64,000 nucleotides of DNA from Trifolium pratense (GCF_020283565.1 NC_060065.1:44814409-44878408), one strand, 5' to 3'; positions 11,549 through 23,559 are shown, numbered from the stretch's first letter. Notes: a model not told the origin generated them from the letters alone. Program-made: numbers and translations.

Positions 11549-11889
11549 CTTAGAATTGAGTATTGGGCCTAACTCAACCCTACAACACCGGCTTGTAAGG
11601 TGAAGATTGCCTCTAGTTTATAAACACTTAGTCATTCCATCTCTCAACCGATGTGAGACTTCTTAACACACCCCCTCGCGTCCAGCGCTATTGAGCTTGG
11701 TACGCGGATATAAATGGTAGGTGGCCCGATCGGGTGGCCCAACGGATCTTGGAGAGGCTCTGATACCATCTTAGAAATGAGTATTAGACCTAACTCATCC
11801 TTACAAAACCGGCTTGTAAGGTGAAGATTGCATCTAGTTTATAAACACTTAGTCAGACCATCTCTCAACCGATGTGGGACTTCTTAACA
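11549..11889 (-). mobile_element. TRIM (miniature LTR retrotransposon), complete
   Basis: Two direct repeats of about 120 bases (11549-11668 and 11769-11889) flank a 100-base core. Read on the minus strand each starts TGTTAAGAAGTC and ends near CTAAGA. Next to the upstream repeat is TGGTATCAGAGCC (11756-11768), a perfect initiator-Met tRNA primer site. The core ends in a polypurine tract GCGAGGGGGTG against the second repeat. Flanks CCGGC and CCAGC are a 4/5 target duplication. There is no coding capacity, so movement depends on other elements. A decayed relative in plus orientation is at 30252-30504. Confidence 0.85.
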
Positions 11890-12049
11890 CCAGCCATATA
11901 CTCCGAAAGCTCCTAAGATTACTCATGTCATATGAAGAGCTCCTCTTATATTTTGCATCAAATGCAACACAAACGATGTATGTTGAGATTCCTGATCTTT
12001 TGTGCTGATATTTTCATGGAATTAAAGGGATTTTTGTTTGTGGATTTTA

Positions 12050-12052
<3 letters not shown>

Positions 12053-12118
<66 letters not shown>
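12053..12118. repeat. compound (AT)n-(GA)n microsatellite
   Basis: AT repeats to 12088 switch directly to GA repeats to 12118. Confidence 0.95.
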
Positions 12119-12120
<2 letters not shown>

Positions 12121-12359
12121 CTAAAAAGAAGGAAGCATAGAAAGAGTATAAAAGAAAAAAAAAACTAAACGACCAACACCGCCAAAGCCTGAATCTCCGC
12201 CAACCAATGAGGAGAAGAGAGATGCAACAAAAACAGGACAACCAATTCCAAACCCTCAACCAACCAAAGACTACACTCCCAAGAACGATCTCCTGCATAA
12301 TATCCTATTGATTAGAACATTGATAAGTCCCATCTCCTGGTAGCCAGATAGTTGGAGTG

Positions 12360-12960
12360 ATCGAGTTTTGGTCGGTGGGGGTCAGTAGACAGGTAGACCC
12401 AACAAATCGATTTGAGTGGAGGATCGATGGCCATAATAGACAAAAGTGATGGAAAAAGTGGCGGTCAAAGGTGGTGGGTGTGCTGTTTGATGGTGATAAA
12501 AGTTGTTGTTAGAGTGGTGGTCGACGGTTGTCGATAGATAGATGGCCACAAGTGGCTACTTTTTTCACAGGTGGCGGTGAAAGTGGTGGTTGGAGTGGTG
12601 CTCGATGGTGTTTAGTGTGGTGGTCACTCAAGTGACCGAAGCAGTCAAAATCGTGATTTCTGAACATGTATCCACAATTGGTAGAGGTACAAGATAGATT
12701 GGTTGTTGTAGGTGGCTAGAGTAATGTTCAGTCCTGAATGGGGTTGTGGTAAGAGTAATGGTCGGTGGTCCTCTTAGTGGTGTTCAAAGTGGTGATCAAC
12801 GAATAAATGACTCTAATATTCGGAGGTGGGGTAGGAGTGGTGGTCAAAGGTGGCTTGAGTTGTATTCAATGGTGATCATAGTAGTGGTTGGTGGTGGTCC
12901 TTAATAGTTGTAATGCTGGTTGATAGTGGTTTAGTAGTAATCGATAGTCAGGGAGGTACG
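12360..12960. repeat. GTGGTGG-rich minisatellite-like region
   Basis: Irregular repeats of words such as GTGGTGGTCGATGGTG and GTGGTCGGTGGT fill the stretch and resume at about 13868-13970 beyond the Copia LTR, so the LTR fragment was placed inside it. The frames are full of Val, Gly and stop codons. I see no gene. Confidence 0.55.
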
Positions 12961-13159
12961 AAGTTGACCACTTCGGAGTCTGAAGAGGGTGCGGTGAATC
13001 TTGTGGGGCTACCTAAAATCCTATGGTAGTGGGATGCAAGATCTTCATGAGAGCGGAAGGCATTCCGAGGATGAAGAGGGAGGTACAATCCGGTGATCTT
13101 GAATAGAAGATTCAAGATGGAGAGAGCAGCACGGTGGTTGATGGGATCACCATCGATTT

Positions 13160-13867
13160 AAAGGCAAGGTGGAGAATTGTTGGATATGCCTTGAAATCTC
13201 AGTTACAAGAAGTCAGAAAAATCTTTGTTGAATCTTTTTGCATCTTTGATGTTTTGAAGATTTTTTGGAAAAAAAAATATATTTTCTTGGAAGATATTTT
13301 GACTTGGATTTGTTTTATTTTAAAACAGATTTGTTACTAATTTTTTGGCATATTATTTTTCTATAAATAGGGAGTGCTTTATTCATAGAAAAATTGAGAG
13401 AGAGAAAGAGAGCAACTCAAGAAAGTAGAGATGTAGAGGCAAGGATTAGGGTTTGCCACCACACAAGGGCTAGGGTTTTAGAGAGGAAAAAAGTTTTTTC
13501 TCTTGGTACAACTCTAGGGTGGGAGAACTATCTTTGTGGTACACCTTGGGAAACACTTATCAAATTGAGTCTCTTAGCCACGGGAAGAGATTCGGGTTTT
13601 GGGTAGAATTAAGATTAATTCTTGTAACTCAATTGGAACTCTTTGTAAAGTTACTCGTTTGATATAGTGGAACGGAGGGGCTGCTCTCTCCCCCAGACTA
13701 GGTCATTATTGGACCGAACTGGGTAAACAAATATTGTGTTCTTTCTTCTCCTTTATCTTTTATCAGTTGTTATTATTATTGCTTATTCCGCTTAATTATT
13801 GGTTGCCGTTCTATTGCTCCACACATCAAGTTATTCATTGGTGTGATTTTAAGACGAATTCACAACA
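13160..13867 (+). mobile_element. Copia 3' LTR with polypurine tract; element body lost
   Basis: A polypurine tract AAAGGCAAGGTGGAGAAT (13160-13177) runs straight into TGTTGGATATGCC; this junction is typical of Copia 3' ends. The LTR extends to ..AATTCACAACA at 13867 (690 bases). A TATAAATA box lies at 13362-13369, followed by a GA-rich leader, the expected U3/R arrangement. No target duplication is visible, and the body left of about 13000 is missing, so this is a truncated element rather than a solo LTR. Small open frames inside are incidental. Confidence 0.7.
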
Positions 13868-15950
13868 GTGGTGAACAAATATTATCAAAGTGGTGATTGC
13901 GATTAAGTGGTAGTTAGTGTTGGTGGGAGTGGTGGTCGGTGATAGTTAGCGACCACAAGTGGTGACAGGTTAAAGTTAAAACAAAAACAAGAATGATAAT
14001 ACTTATTTTTGTAGATTTGAGATGGTTTAAATATGATTTTTATCCCTACAATTAATTGTTTTTTATTTTAGTCTTTGTAAATTTTTTGTTTGGGTCAAGT
14101 CCCTACAAATTTAAAAATAAATGCTTCTAGTCCTGATGTGGTTCAATATAATTATGCTAGAGCAATGGTTCAATAAAAGGCTTGATCAATCCAATACAAG
14201 AGCCTGTCAGAAGATCTACTTGAGTACATGGTGCACCTGAGAATAAATGGCTCAAAATAATTGTACAAGCAAAGCATAGGGTCTTTGAGTTACTTGCGCA
14301 ATACAAGGCTTGATCTATGTCATAGTGTTGATTTATTTATCATTTTTATTTTCGGGGGTTTGAGTTTTGATTGTTGGGAGAAAAAAAATAAAAAAAGATA
14401 GTAGAAGAAGAAGTGAGTTTAAGCTTTCATGCATTATTGTAAGTTTTCTTGAGTTTAACAAAGAAGAAGAACAACAAGAAAAAAATTTGTCTAGCAAGAA
14501 AGAAGAGTAAGGGGTTAAAGCAGATTAGGGTTTTCTTTTGTCCTTTCATATTCTATTAATTTTTATTTTTTAATAATAAAACTAGTTTAAAGACCCGTGC
14601 ATTCGCACGGGTCCATTGATTTTTATTCGATATTTGAGTTTGTCTCTATATTAATGTAGACAATTTATTTTAAATTAGATATTTAAAAATTTGTTAGGTA
14701 ATATTGTTAAAATATAAGTGGAATTATTGTGTTAATTATTTCTTGTAAACTTATTTATTCAATTTTTTATGTTTTAGTTACAAATAATGGTCCCGTGTAT
14801 ATTTTAAATAAAAATTAGATATTTTATTCGGAATATTTAGGGTAATTTAGTAAGTAATTTGATACTAATTAACTTTATGATATTATTTTTTTTTCTTCCT
14901 AATTTTATGTATAGATTATATTGTTATGTTTTGTTCCTATCTATAATCTATTTTGTTTTTATTTTTAAGCATATCATCTTTCTATATTTTATTTAATATT
15001 TATTTTAGTGACATTAATTACAATGAAGGATATGAAAAACTTGCAACATGGTTAAAAGTAATAAGGATAAATTAGAAACTTTGGTAGTAATCGATTTTAA
15101 TATATTATTAATAGGTATCTAAAAAAATTATAATTTAAATATTGTTTTTAACACACACTCGGCATGCCACATAATTAAATTAGCACATGCAACATCTAGT
15201 GGTGGCATGTCTATGTGGCATTTTTGTTTGTCTAGTCAGCAGTAACTTTACGGTATGGACTAATGTTAAAAATAACAATAAAAACATTGAGACTAAAAAT
15301 ATAATAAAATTTAAATAGGTACCGATCTTGAAAGCTTGCATAAATGGAATTTAAAACATATTTAACTTTATATAAAAAGATCAAAAGATAATAGTATAAA
15401 GAGCACCAGAGCTGTACAAAAATAGCAGACTAAAAACATAAATATATAACCGGAGATATAATAAGAGCACGGGAAAATAAAAGAAAATCTGAATCTGGGA
15501 CAAGAAGACACACTAGACTAATGGCGAAACCAATTACCAAAACCAGAGTAATTTCAAAAATATATGTTGACTTAATAACAAAGATTAAAATCGATTATAG
15601 AATAATTTTGTAATGACTATAGTAAGTATGATTTCTTTTTACGGGATGAAAAACAAAACTTGAAATTTTGTAGAGATGAAAAGAATATTTAACTTATTAT
15701 TATTATTATTATTTTTTCTTTTATATTTTAAATTTAAAAAATCTGAATAAACTACACATTATTTTTTCCTAATTCATAATGATTTCTTTGTAAAGTTAAA
15801 ATATATATTTTTTGCACTTCATAGGCAATTATATATCATATGAATTGAGTAGGACGATGTCAACGTAACAGAGAATGTGCGGATAATATTTCTCCGCTCC
15901 CTGCTCCACCTCCAAATTTATTCCATGTCTCTTTCCCCATAGTTCCCCAC
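13868..15950. other. no gene seen; old repeat remnants
   Basis: After the continuing GTGGTGG patch, 14030-14130 carries phrases like TTTTATCCCTACAATTAATT and AGTCCCTACAAATTT that mark ends of a Mutator-like or MITE family also seen at 20718-21846 and about 58900. A 9-bp-stem hairpin lies at 14592-14613. The remainder is AT-rich with no recognisable translation. Confidence 0.45.
14592..14613. repeat. GC-rich hairpin in AT-rich DNA
   Basis: GACCCGTGC and GCACGGGTC are perfect inverse complements around a 4-base loop ATTC. Such CCCGTGC/GCACGGG hairpins are widespread in plant repeats. The element it belongs to was not delimited. Confidence 0.6.
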
Positions 15951-16932
15951 CAAGGGCGGATGCAGGTTAAGTGAATTAAGCTCCCATAAGAAAACACTTT
16001 TTTCTTATCATAATACTATTATATTTCTTTTAATGTAAATTAAATACTATTATATTTTTCTAAAGCCCCCATAAAATCAATTAGGTCATTAACTTAAACT
16101 TATATCTTCCTAATTTTTTTTTGTGTAGATATTTTTACTCTCCAATTAAATCTTAAATATAATGTCTCTCTTTAATTCTTATATAGACTTTCATAACCAA
16201 AGAGCAACACAAATCATTTTTCATCTTCTTCTCTAAGTTATTACTCCACTTTTAAATTCAAAATTTAAATTTTTACTTCAACACAGTGACAGAGTCAGAA
16301 AATTTTATAAAGTCTGCCCAAAATCACAGTTTTAAACAAAAAACTCAGTTTTACACTAAAAAATATCAGTTTTAAACAAAAAAAAACCCAATTTTACCTT
16401 AAACTAACATTTAAAAATCTCAACTATACCGTGAAATAACCCCTAAAATATGAAAAAAATTTACCAGAGTCTGGGCAAGTGCGCAGAGTAGCCGGACTGT
16501 AGATTTGCCACTGCTTCAACATCAACTAACTTTTGTTTACTACTGGTACATTATCTCCCAACTAATATTGAAAGGTTACTTTAGCCAATTTTACTTTTGT
16601 CTTTTATTTCTTGTAGTAAGGATATTTTGTTCTATTTTATAAAAAAAAAAAAATTAGATATTGATTTAATTTTGTTAGCAAAATAAATCAAGCATCATCA
16701 AAGCAAGTTCTTTGAGGTTCAATTATCAACTCTTGCGTATAGAGAATATTCGATTGGAAGATGAGAAATCACCATGTATACTAAACAAGTTCGAATATAC
16801 CTACTAAACGACAGTGAAACTTCATATCTATAACATTGTATAACAAAAAAATCAAACATCTTTTAAAATGTATTTTCATTGGTTGAAATAGTTTCTAACC
16901 CTCACCGAAAAAACTTTCTAGATCAGCCACTG
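15951..16932. mobile_element. hAT-like nonautonomous element (outer)
   Basis: It starts CAAGGGCGGATGCAG and its other end, read inward, is CAGTGGCTGATCTAG, an imperfect inverted repeat. The flanking 8-mers are TTCCCCAC (15943-15950) and ATCCCCAC (16933-16940), a 7/8 match consistent with the 8-bp duplications of hAT elements. There is no transposase. A second hAT-like element (16284-16513) is nested inside. Confidence 0.6.
16284..16513. mobile_element. hAT-like MITE (inner, nested)
   Basis: Ends CAGTGACAGAGTC and, inverted, CAGTGGCAAATCT. Perfect 8-bp target duplication CTTCAACA at 16276-16283 and 16514-16521. The 230-bp interior carries repeated CAGTTTTAAACAAAAAA words. Noncoding, inserted into the element at 15951-16932. 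Confidence 0.78.
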
Positions 16933-16940
16933 ATCCCCAC

Positions 16941-17628
16941 AATATCATGAACATCTAAAATTAACAATTTTTTTTACTTTTTTATCAAAAGCATGACACT
17001 AGTAACTTGTTATTTCTCTTTTTAAAAAAAAAAAAATTAATTACCTATATTTTGCATCTTTCATTTTTTAAAATAAAAACACGTTTTTCATCAATAATAA
17101 AGAAAATATAACTAAAAAAAGTATGTACACAGTATATGTACTTGCATCAATAATTAAAAAAACATGTAAGGTTATATAATTATATTACATATAACTTAAA
17201 TAATATGGTAGGGTTGGGAATCCACAGTAGCAGAGGGTACTTCTCCGATCCCCGTCCTAAAATGTTTTCGAGGGAACTTTTCCCTCCATATCGGTTCCCG
17301 CAAAGAAAAAATTAATCCATGGTTTCAAAACTCCGAACAGATAATTTCTACGGAAAACTCCGTTAACAGATACAAATTGATATCATAGAATTGAGATATA
17401 TGCAAGGCATATATGTACGGTGCCATAGCCATTAAAAAAAAATGTATGGTGTCCTACAAACAGTCCCAATTCAGTTGACTGTGCATGCATCATCATCAGA
17501 TCATTGTCCCATGTCCTGGTTTGAATTCAAAAGAAGATAAGAAGGGTTCAGACGTAGTTCACAATTCATCACAACCTCAAATTTATGATCGACGTGAAAG
17601 TTCATAAACGCATAATTAACATGCATGA
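16941..17628. other. no gene seen
   Basis: AT-rich DNA. A GC-richer patch at 17215-17345 (CCGATCCCCGTCC, GGGAACTTTTCCC) resembles 15880-15945, suggesting both are pieces of one older element interrupted by the nested hAT pair. Confidence 0.4.
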
Positions 17629-17866
17629 TTGAGACAATGACATAGTAACTTAATGTTTGGCTGTAACAAAATGTCAGATAGCATATTTATGGAACATATT
17701 ATACAGTCCTATGTAAATTATTAATGGTCCTAGATTTTGGCTTCTTCTCATTTTAAACTTCTACCCTTCTCTATCTTGACAGAAAGGATTTACCAGATTT
17801 TATCCTATTCTTCTAGGACTATTTTGTTTATCGTTTTCGTCGACCTTATTATTGATAACGCACGTT
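17629..17866. repeat. duplicated block B (partner at 6818-7080)
   Basis: Collinear with block A through GACATAGTAAC, TTTGGCTGT, ATTAATGGTCC, CTTCTAGGA and ATTGATAACGC. See block A for interpretation. Confidence 0.6.
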
Positions 17867-17903
17867 ATATATCAATTGTGCCACCTAAATCCACTAATTG
17901 ATA

Positions 17904-18052
17904 CTCCATCAGGTCCTAATTATAAGAGAACTTGTACTTTTTAAGTTCATTGGAAAACTAATGTATATTTAGACTATATTATAGACTAAATACATTAGCA
18001 TTTCAATGTACCTAAAAAGTAAAAATTATCTTATAATTAGGACTAGAGGGAA
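17904..18052. mobile_element. Stowaway-like MITE
   Basis: The ends CTCCATCAGGTCCTAATTA and TAATTAGGACTAGAGGGAA are inverted repeats flanked by TA on both sides (17902-17903 and 18053-18054). 149 bp, noncoding. Confidence 0.75.
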
Positions 18053-18149
18053 TATTTGTTTTGGTAACTCGCTCTAAAATAGATTACTAACTCTTTAATA
18101 TTAAACATGTTGACGTGGAGTGTTAAGTGCCATATATGGACAATGATAT

Positions 18150-19642
18150 TAGGGATGACAGGAAAATCCAAACCCGATAGACCTACCCGTACCCAAACAC
18201 AAGTCAACGGACGAAACCCAAGATGACTGGGTTTGGGTACGGGTAGCACCCGAATATATGGGTGTGGGTTTGATTATAATCAAACCCACACCCGAAACTT
18301 ATTCACCCACCCGTTTATATATTAAATTACCTATTTACCCCAATGTATTTTGCTCCCTTTTAAGTTTTTGAATGTTGTACTGGTCCATGCTATAGTGATG
18401 ATAACATTTGATGAATTGTTTAGTAAAAAAAAAATTATTTTGAAATTTACAAACTATATTACCAAATTATGTTACATTTTGCATTTTATTAAATACAGTT
18501 CGGGTCGGGTTTGAGCATATAATCAATTATGCGTGTTCTTGTTACTGGTTTCGGGTTTGGGTGAAAAAACCCGAACCCAGAGAGTGAGGGTGTGGGTTTC
18601 ATTTTTCCACCCGAACAACATTTGAGTTTGGGTGACACCCGAATATATGGGTATGAGTTTGGGTAATATCAAACTCGCATACATGGGCACCCATTGTCAT
18701 TAGAGCTAAGTATGCGGGCTAGCCCGCCCCGTTTAACGCGCCCCGCATAAACCCGCATATTAAACGGGGAGAACAAGCCCGTCGAAAAATATAAACGAGT
18801 TATAATATTAATCCCGAGTTCGGTCCGCATAAGTCTGCGGGTTAAACGGTTAACCCGCAGACTATTACCAAAAAAAATAAAAAATCACTTTTTTCAAAAA
18901 ATAAAGTAAATTAGTAAAATATTGATATAATGAAAGCTTAAAAAAATATATTATTAATAATTTTATTGTAAGTAATTAATGCAACCAAAATCAAATTCAA
19001 CTGATTCTTATCGTCATTTTTGTACTATCCATTTTAGTGAGAAAAACTTTGTACATGTACCCAAAAAAGCATAAAAAGATTAACAGATTCAACTTAACTA
19101 AATCACATCAAGGTAACCAAATTATTCAAAACATAATAGCGGAAAATACCCCCAAGAAAAATAACTACCCATTTGGACATGTATCTTTTAAATACTAGCA
19201 AATGTATATACAGCTAAGGCAAAGTAAAAGATAGTGAAAAAGAACAAAAGATTATAAGTAGAAGAACATGCCTGAATCCTGATGTTTTGTGTTATTGTCT
19301 ACTTGATTAAAATTGGAGTGTGTTGTTTTTTATAATTAGGGTTTAGACTAAGTCTATTTTTTTTTTTTTGTGGTTAAAAAAAGTTGAATTTGGACATGGA
19401 CCAAGTTATTTATATCTGATAAATTTTGTAAATAATTATATAAAAAAAAGAAGGCGGGTCACGAGCTAACCCGCGAACCCGCAGATTTAACCCGCATAAC
19501 CCGCGGTTTTAACGGTCCAACCCACACGGGCAAAAATGTAAACGGGCCAAAAAAAATTGGTCTTAAGTCCGTGTGGACTGCAGGTTAAATGGGTCGGCCC
19601 ACAGACCTTGGTCCGTATACCCGGCTCTAATTGTCATCCCTA
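18150..19642. mobile_element. hAT-like element with CCCGAACCC-rich interior (outer)
   Basis: Starts TAGGGATGACA and ends TGTCATCCCTA, exact inverse complements. The interior of the left part repeats GGGTTTGGGT/ACCCGAAT words. The right end is split by a second element (18701-19629), leaving only a few terminal bases beyond it. I found no convincing 8-bp duplication outside. Confidence 0.6.
18701..19629. mobile_element. hAT-like element with CCCGCA-rich interior (inner)
   Basis: The termini TAGAGCTAAGTATGCGGGC and, inverted, TAGAGCCGGGTATACGGAC match at most positions. Perfect 8-bp target duplication ATTGTCAT at 18693-18700 and 19630-19637. Subterminal regions are rich in AACCCGCA words; the centre is AT-rich. 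No transposase. A second, older copy of the family starts at 20045. Confidence 0.82.
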
Positions 19643-20111
19643 ATTATACAATTTAAGTGGCGTGTAGACAATGAACAATTTAAATCAGTGACTATTTGAT
19701 AAAAAATGATGAAAATAAAGACTGATTTTACGGTAAATTGAAAATGTTAAGAACTATTTTTTTTGATAGAAAGAAACACAAACTTACTATTTGACAATAA
19801 ATATAATAGATGTTCACGAAAGGATCAAATTACGAAATATTTGACAAAAACTAATTTGAGATATTTAAAAAGTGGAACACCTATTTTAATACGAGATAAA
19901 GAGACGAGTATCGATTCGGTTGGTTACTCTGTATTAAATACTGCCCAATATTTTTGGATAAATGATTCTAGCTTTATGATTTTCGAAGATATATATAGGC
20001 ACATTAAAAATACTTCATTCATTCTTACATATAATAACCTCTACTAGAGTTGGACATATGACTAATTCACTCCATTTAACCTGTTCTGCATAAATTTACA
20101 CTTTAAACGAG

Positions 20112-20560
20112 TCAGACTACTCACCATGTTTTTGTTAATTGTTGTGTTGTTGCTCAAATTTGGAATTACATATTCAGGTGGATGGATTTAAGCTTCATAT
20201 CTCCATTAGATGTTCAACATCATTTTTATAAGTTTGGTGAACTAACAAAAAGCAAAATCAGTAAGTGTTCCCGGCATATCATATGGTTGGCAACGACACA
20301 TAGTATTTGGCGTATGTATAATAACATTTTATTGAGAGGTACTTTTGTTAATGTTCCTTTTTCAGTGGATCAAATTATCTTTATATTGTGGTCTTGGTTT
20401 ATAGGCCGAGTAGGAAGCAATGTAAATCTAGTTTTCTCTGATTGGTGTAATAATCTTTTAATGTGTTTTAAAAGCACATAAGGTGTTTGTTCTTGAATTG
20501 TACGGGTTGAGTACCCTTTATACTCCTTATAATTAATTTTTGCTTATAAAAAAAAAAAAA
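20112..20560 (+). mobile_element. 5'-truncated LINE with poly(A) and 14-bp TSD
   Basis: ACACTTTAAACGAG occurs at 20098-20111 and again immediately after the poly(A) at 20560-20573, giving a clear target duplication. Only the last 450 bases of the LINE are present. Its 3' end reads TTTTGCTTATAAAAAA. Confidence 0.85.
20182..20481 (+). pseudogene. C-terminal fragment of LINE reverse transcriptase polyprotein
   Basis: The translation includes HIIWLATTHSIWRMYNN and a FSDWCNNLLMCFKST end. This matches the tail that follows the zinc-binding (zf-RVT) region in plant L1-type ORF2 proteins (pattern WF/LAT.WSIWR.RN ... W..NPL.C). The catalytic domains are absent, so this is a dead 3' stub carried by the truncated insertion. 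Confidence 0.8.
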
Positions 20561-20717
20561 CACTTTAAACGAGGCTAGTCCGTGATCAAATTTAAATGAG
20601 TTATGATAAGTTGGCATGCATTAGGGCTAAATGGTTTACCCCAGACTATTACAAAATAAAATAAAAAAAATCATTGTTTAAAAAAAAACTAAAATATTGA
20701 TATTATAATTTTTTTAT

Positions 20718-21480
20718 GGTAAAATATGTTTTCAGTTTCTACTTTTATATTGAGTTTTGATTTCCGTCCCTATACTTTAAAATTACTCGTTTTCGTCCAT
20801 AATTAATTTTCAGTTTTGGTTTTAGTCTCAAATGTTAAGTCAACTAACAGTTGACTAATGGAAGTGCACGTGATGCTGCCACGTTGGATTTCGTAGACAC
20901 ATGACATCCTGCCTGTCTACGAAATTAATAAAAATCAAATAAAAACGATTTTTCTTTTGCAGACCGCAGAGCATCAACAAAAGCAATAAAAAAATTTTAC
21001 AGAGAAAATGTTTCGTCAACAAAAAAATATTAAAATACACTTGATTTAAATTTAAATTAAAAGAATAAGATTTAAGGAGAAGGATAGACAAAGATGTTAC
21101 AGCCTGGTATCATATATGGAGAGTGCCTGGGAGGAAGAAAACACGGCAAAAATGAAGAAAAGGCAGAGTGAAAGGAAGCATGAAGAGAAGGTGAATAGTA
21201 AGGGTAGAAAATTAAATAAACAAATATGAGCTTATTTCTCTTTTTTTTTTTAATTATTTTTAAAAAAATTGACGTGGTAGTCAATGTAGGATGCCATTGT
21301 CTACGGAATCCAACGTGGCATCACCACGTGAACTTCCGTTAGTCAACTGTTAGTTGACTTAACATTTGAGACTAAAACTAAAATTGAAAATTAATTGAGG
21401 ACGAAAACGAGTGATTTTAAAGTATAAGGACGAAAACCAAAACTCAATATAAAAGTAGGGACTGAAAACATATTTTACCC
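20718..21480. mobile_element. Mutator-like foldback element with ~190-bp inverted repeats
   Basis: The left arm (20718 to about 20910) and right arm (about 21285-21480) are inverse complements over nearly 200 bases, starting GGTAAAATATGTTTTCAGT. Shared words include GTTAGTTGACTTAACATTTG-type sequence in both arms. The roughly 375-bp core has no recognisable gene. Flanks are T-rich, so a 9-bp duplication cannot be judged. Confidence 0.75.
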
Positions 21481-21505
21481 TTTTTTTTAAAAGCTTAAAA
21501 AACTC

Positions 21506-21846
21506 GGGTAAAATATGTTATCAATCCTTACATTTATATCGAGTTTTGGTTTTCATCCCTACAATTTTTTTTCTTTTGTTTTTAGTCACTAATGTGCAAA
21601 ATTTGACTTTTTTTTTTAACATAATTAATATGGACTTATATAGGTTTAACGTGATATATAGATATAATATAGACCATTTTGAAAATAAAAATGTCATAAT
21701 ATTGGCATCAACATGTCAAAATTTTGTCATTAGGGACTAAAAACAAAATAATATTTTTTTGTAAGGTTGAAAACAACTGATTTTATTTTATAAGGACGAA
21801 AAACAAAACTCGCTATAAAAATATGAACCAAAAACATATTTTACGC
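21506..21846. mobile_element. related MITE (GGTAAAATATG family)
   Basis: The ends GGGTAAAATATGTTATC and, inverted, GCGTAAAATATGTTTTTGG belong to the same family as the neighbour at 20718-21480. The arms also share CGAGTTTTGGTTTTC-type words. Noncoding. Confidence 0.6.
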
Positions 21847-21998
21847 AAAAAAATATTATTGTTAATAATTTTATGTCATAGCATATAAATCGTAATTAAC
21901 AAATAAAAAAAATAGTTTGTGATATTTTTATGAGTTTATTTATTCTCTGTATGAGTTTACTTTACTCAATCATAAAAAATAACAAAACAAAGTAAAAG

Positions 21999-22002
<4 letters not shown>

Positions 22003-22036
<34 letters not shown>

Positions 22037-22273
22037 TTCAAATCGCAAGCATGGCCTTTAAAAAAATATGCATGCCGTAATATATAAATTTACATGGTAT
22101 CTAAAACTAAAACTAAATAAAAGAGAAGAAGAACATGCATGATGTGTTGTTGTCTCGGTGTGAAGGTAACAAGAAGAATGTGTTGTTGTTGTCTTTTTAT
22201 ATTTAAGGTTTGGACCATTTTTAGAGAAAGACTTAGTATTAGATTTAGACACGTGCTAAATTATAATTTATAA

Positions 22274-22336
<63 letters not shown>
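22003..22336. repeat. two (AT)n tracts flanking a short spacer
   Basis: AT repeats at about 22003-22033 and 22276-22336. The spacer holds the tail of the old hAT-like copy. Confidence 0.9.
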
Positions 22337-22339
<3 letters not shown>

Positions 22340-22873
22340 AAGGGTAGAATTTTTAGTCATTAGGCTCTTGACCAAAAATAAAAAAATTAGAGATTTATTT
22401 TGAGGAAAAATAATAGTTGCATTTAAAAATTTGTAGTAGTCTTATATTTAAGACAATAACAGCTATTTCTATAGTAATTAGGTAAAAAATAACAGTGTAA
22501 CTTTAAATAAATTATATTAGCAAGCTGAACCTGGAGCAATGGAGGAATGGGCCTTGCATTTCGATGAAGAGAGTGAATTCCCTTAGGTAACATTATGGTC
22601 AGTTTTTATAAATCATGTTCATATATATATTATGTTCATTTTTTTTTTTTTTATCATTACTTTTGTTCAAATTCTTTCTCCTCATTTGGATATGTCATTC
22701 TTACAAATTTGTGTGATTGAGAGACAACCTTAGAAACATCTGAAAGAAAAGATTCGAATCCGATATTTTTTTCATGTCTGAGTTTTAAAATTCATACAAG
22801 AAAGAGATAAATAAAACAAGAAAATATCAACAAACTAGAATCTCTCAAAATCATCACCACGACAAGAAGAATA
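22337..22873. other. no gene seen; left flank of Copia insertion
   Basis: Noncoding. At the right edge GAATA (22869-22873) is the target duplication of the Copia element. The sequence continues logically at 28674 when that element is removed. Confidence 0.5.
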
Positions 22874-23352
22874 TGTTAGAACTCAATTGATTCATAAATC
22901 CTAGAGTCGATCATGTTAATCATTAAGAAATAAAACATAATCATAAGCGGAAGCGTACCTGAGTTTGAGTTCTCCATATGTGATGATCAAAGGTCACGGG
23001 TATGTGTGATCTTCCAACTGTAGAATTCCTTATTGGCTCCTGAAACCTCTTCTGATGGGGATGAAGAGAGAACTTTTGACTGAGCGCCGTTTTCACGTTA
23101 TTTCTCCAGTTGGGGACCATAACCCTTATAAATAACCTTAGGGTTATTTCTTAGTTTTCAATATTCTAATTTGGCCCCTCATCAAATTAGATATTGACTT
23201 ATGGTATCTACACAATAAATTACCTTTCATGATATTTATGCTTTTAGCCATAGACTTATTATTAATTATTAATTAGACCACTGATGCTTTGGCTAATTAC
23301 ATAATGGCCCTAACACATGTAATATTACTATTGTGACCCAAAAATCCTAACA
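22874..23352 (-). repeat. 3' LTR of the decayed Copia element
   Basis: 479 bp, TGTTAGAACTC...AAATCCTAACA on the + strand. Same sequence as 28190-28668. The purine tract for plus-strand priming lies just inside (about 23353-23361, read on the minus strand as GTGGGAGAT). Confidence 0.92.
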
Positions 23353-23559
23353 ATCTCCCACTGGTCACATATGTAATATACACATGTGTTAGACTTTATG
23401 AGCTCAAAATTCGCCATTATATTCCTTAAGCATATCCAAATTATCTCGTCCATTAGTCATGCCAATATATAGAACCAAGGTGATTTTCGTTACATTAATC
23501 ATAACTAAACCCATCAATGATCACCAATAGTGACATAACTAAATGACATAGATCCATCA

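Larger units (their letters stand above)
20045..22250. mobile_element. old diverged copy of the 18701-19629 hAT-like family, split by later insertions
   Basis: Starts TAGAGTTGGACATATGAC. Beyond successive insertions it keeps the order of shared words with the 18701 element: CCAGACTATTAC, AAAATATTGATAT, TTAATAATTTTAT, AGAAGAACATGC and a final TTTGGACC/TTTAGAC block. It has been interrupted by a LINE (20112-20560), a Mutator-like foldback (20718-21480) and a MITE (21506-21846). The right terminus is not clear; an (AT)n tract follows. Confidence 0.6.

Noticed and set aside
11756..11768. tRNA-Met gene fragment
   Set aside because: TGGTATCAGAGCC here, at 28175-28187 and (variant) at 37794 is the retroelement primer site complementary to the tRNA end. 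There is no cloverleaf. I found no tRNA or rRNA gene in the window.
13178..13867. Solo LTR
   Set aside because: A clear polypurine tract precedes it and no 5-bp duplication flanks it, so it is the 3' LTR of a truncated element.
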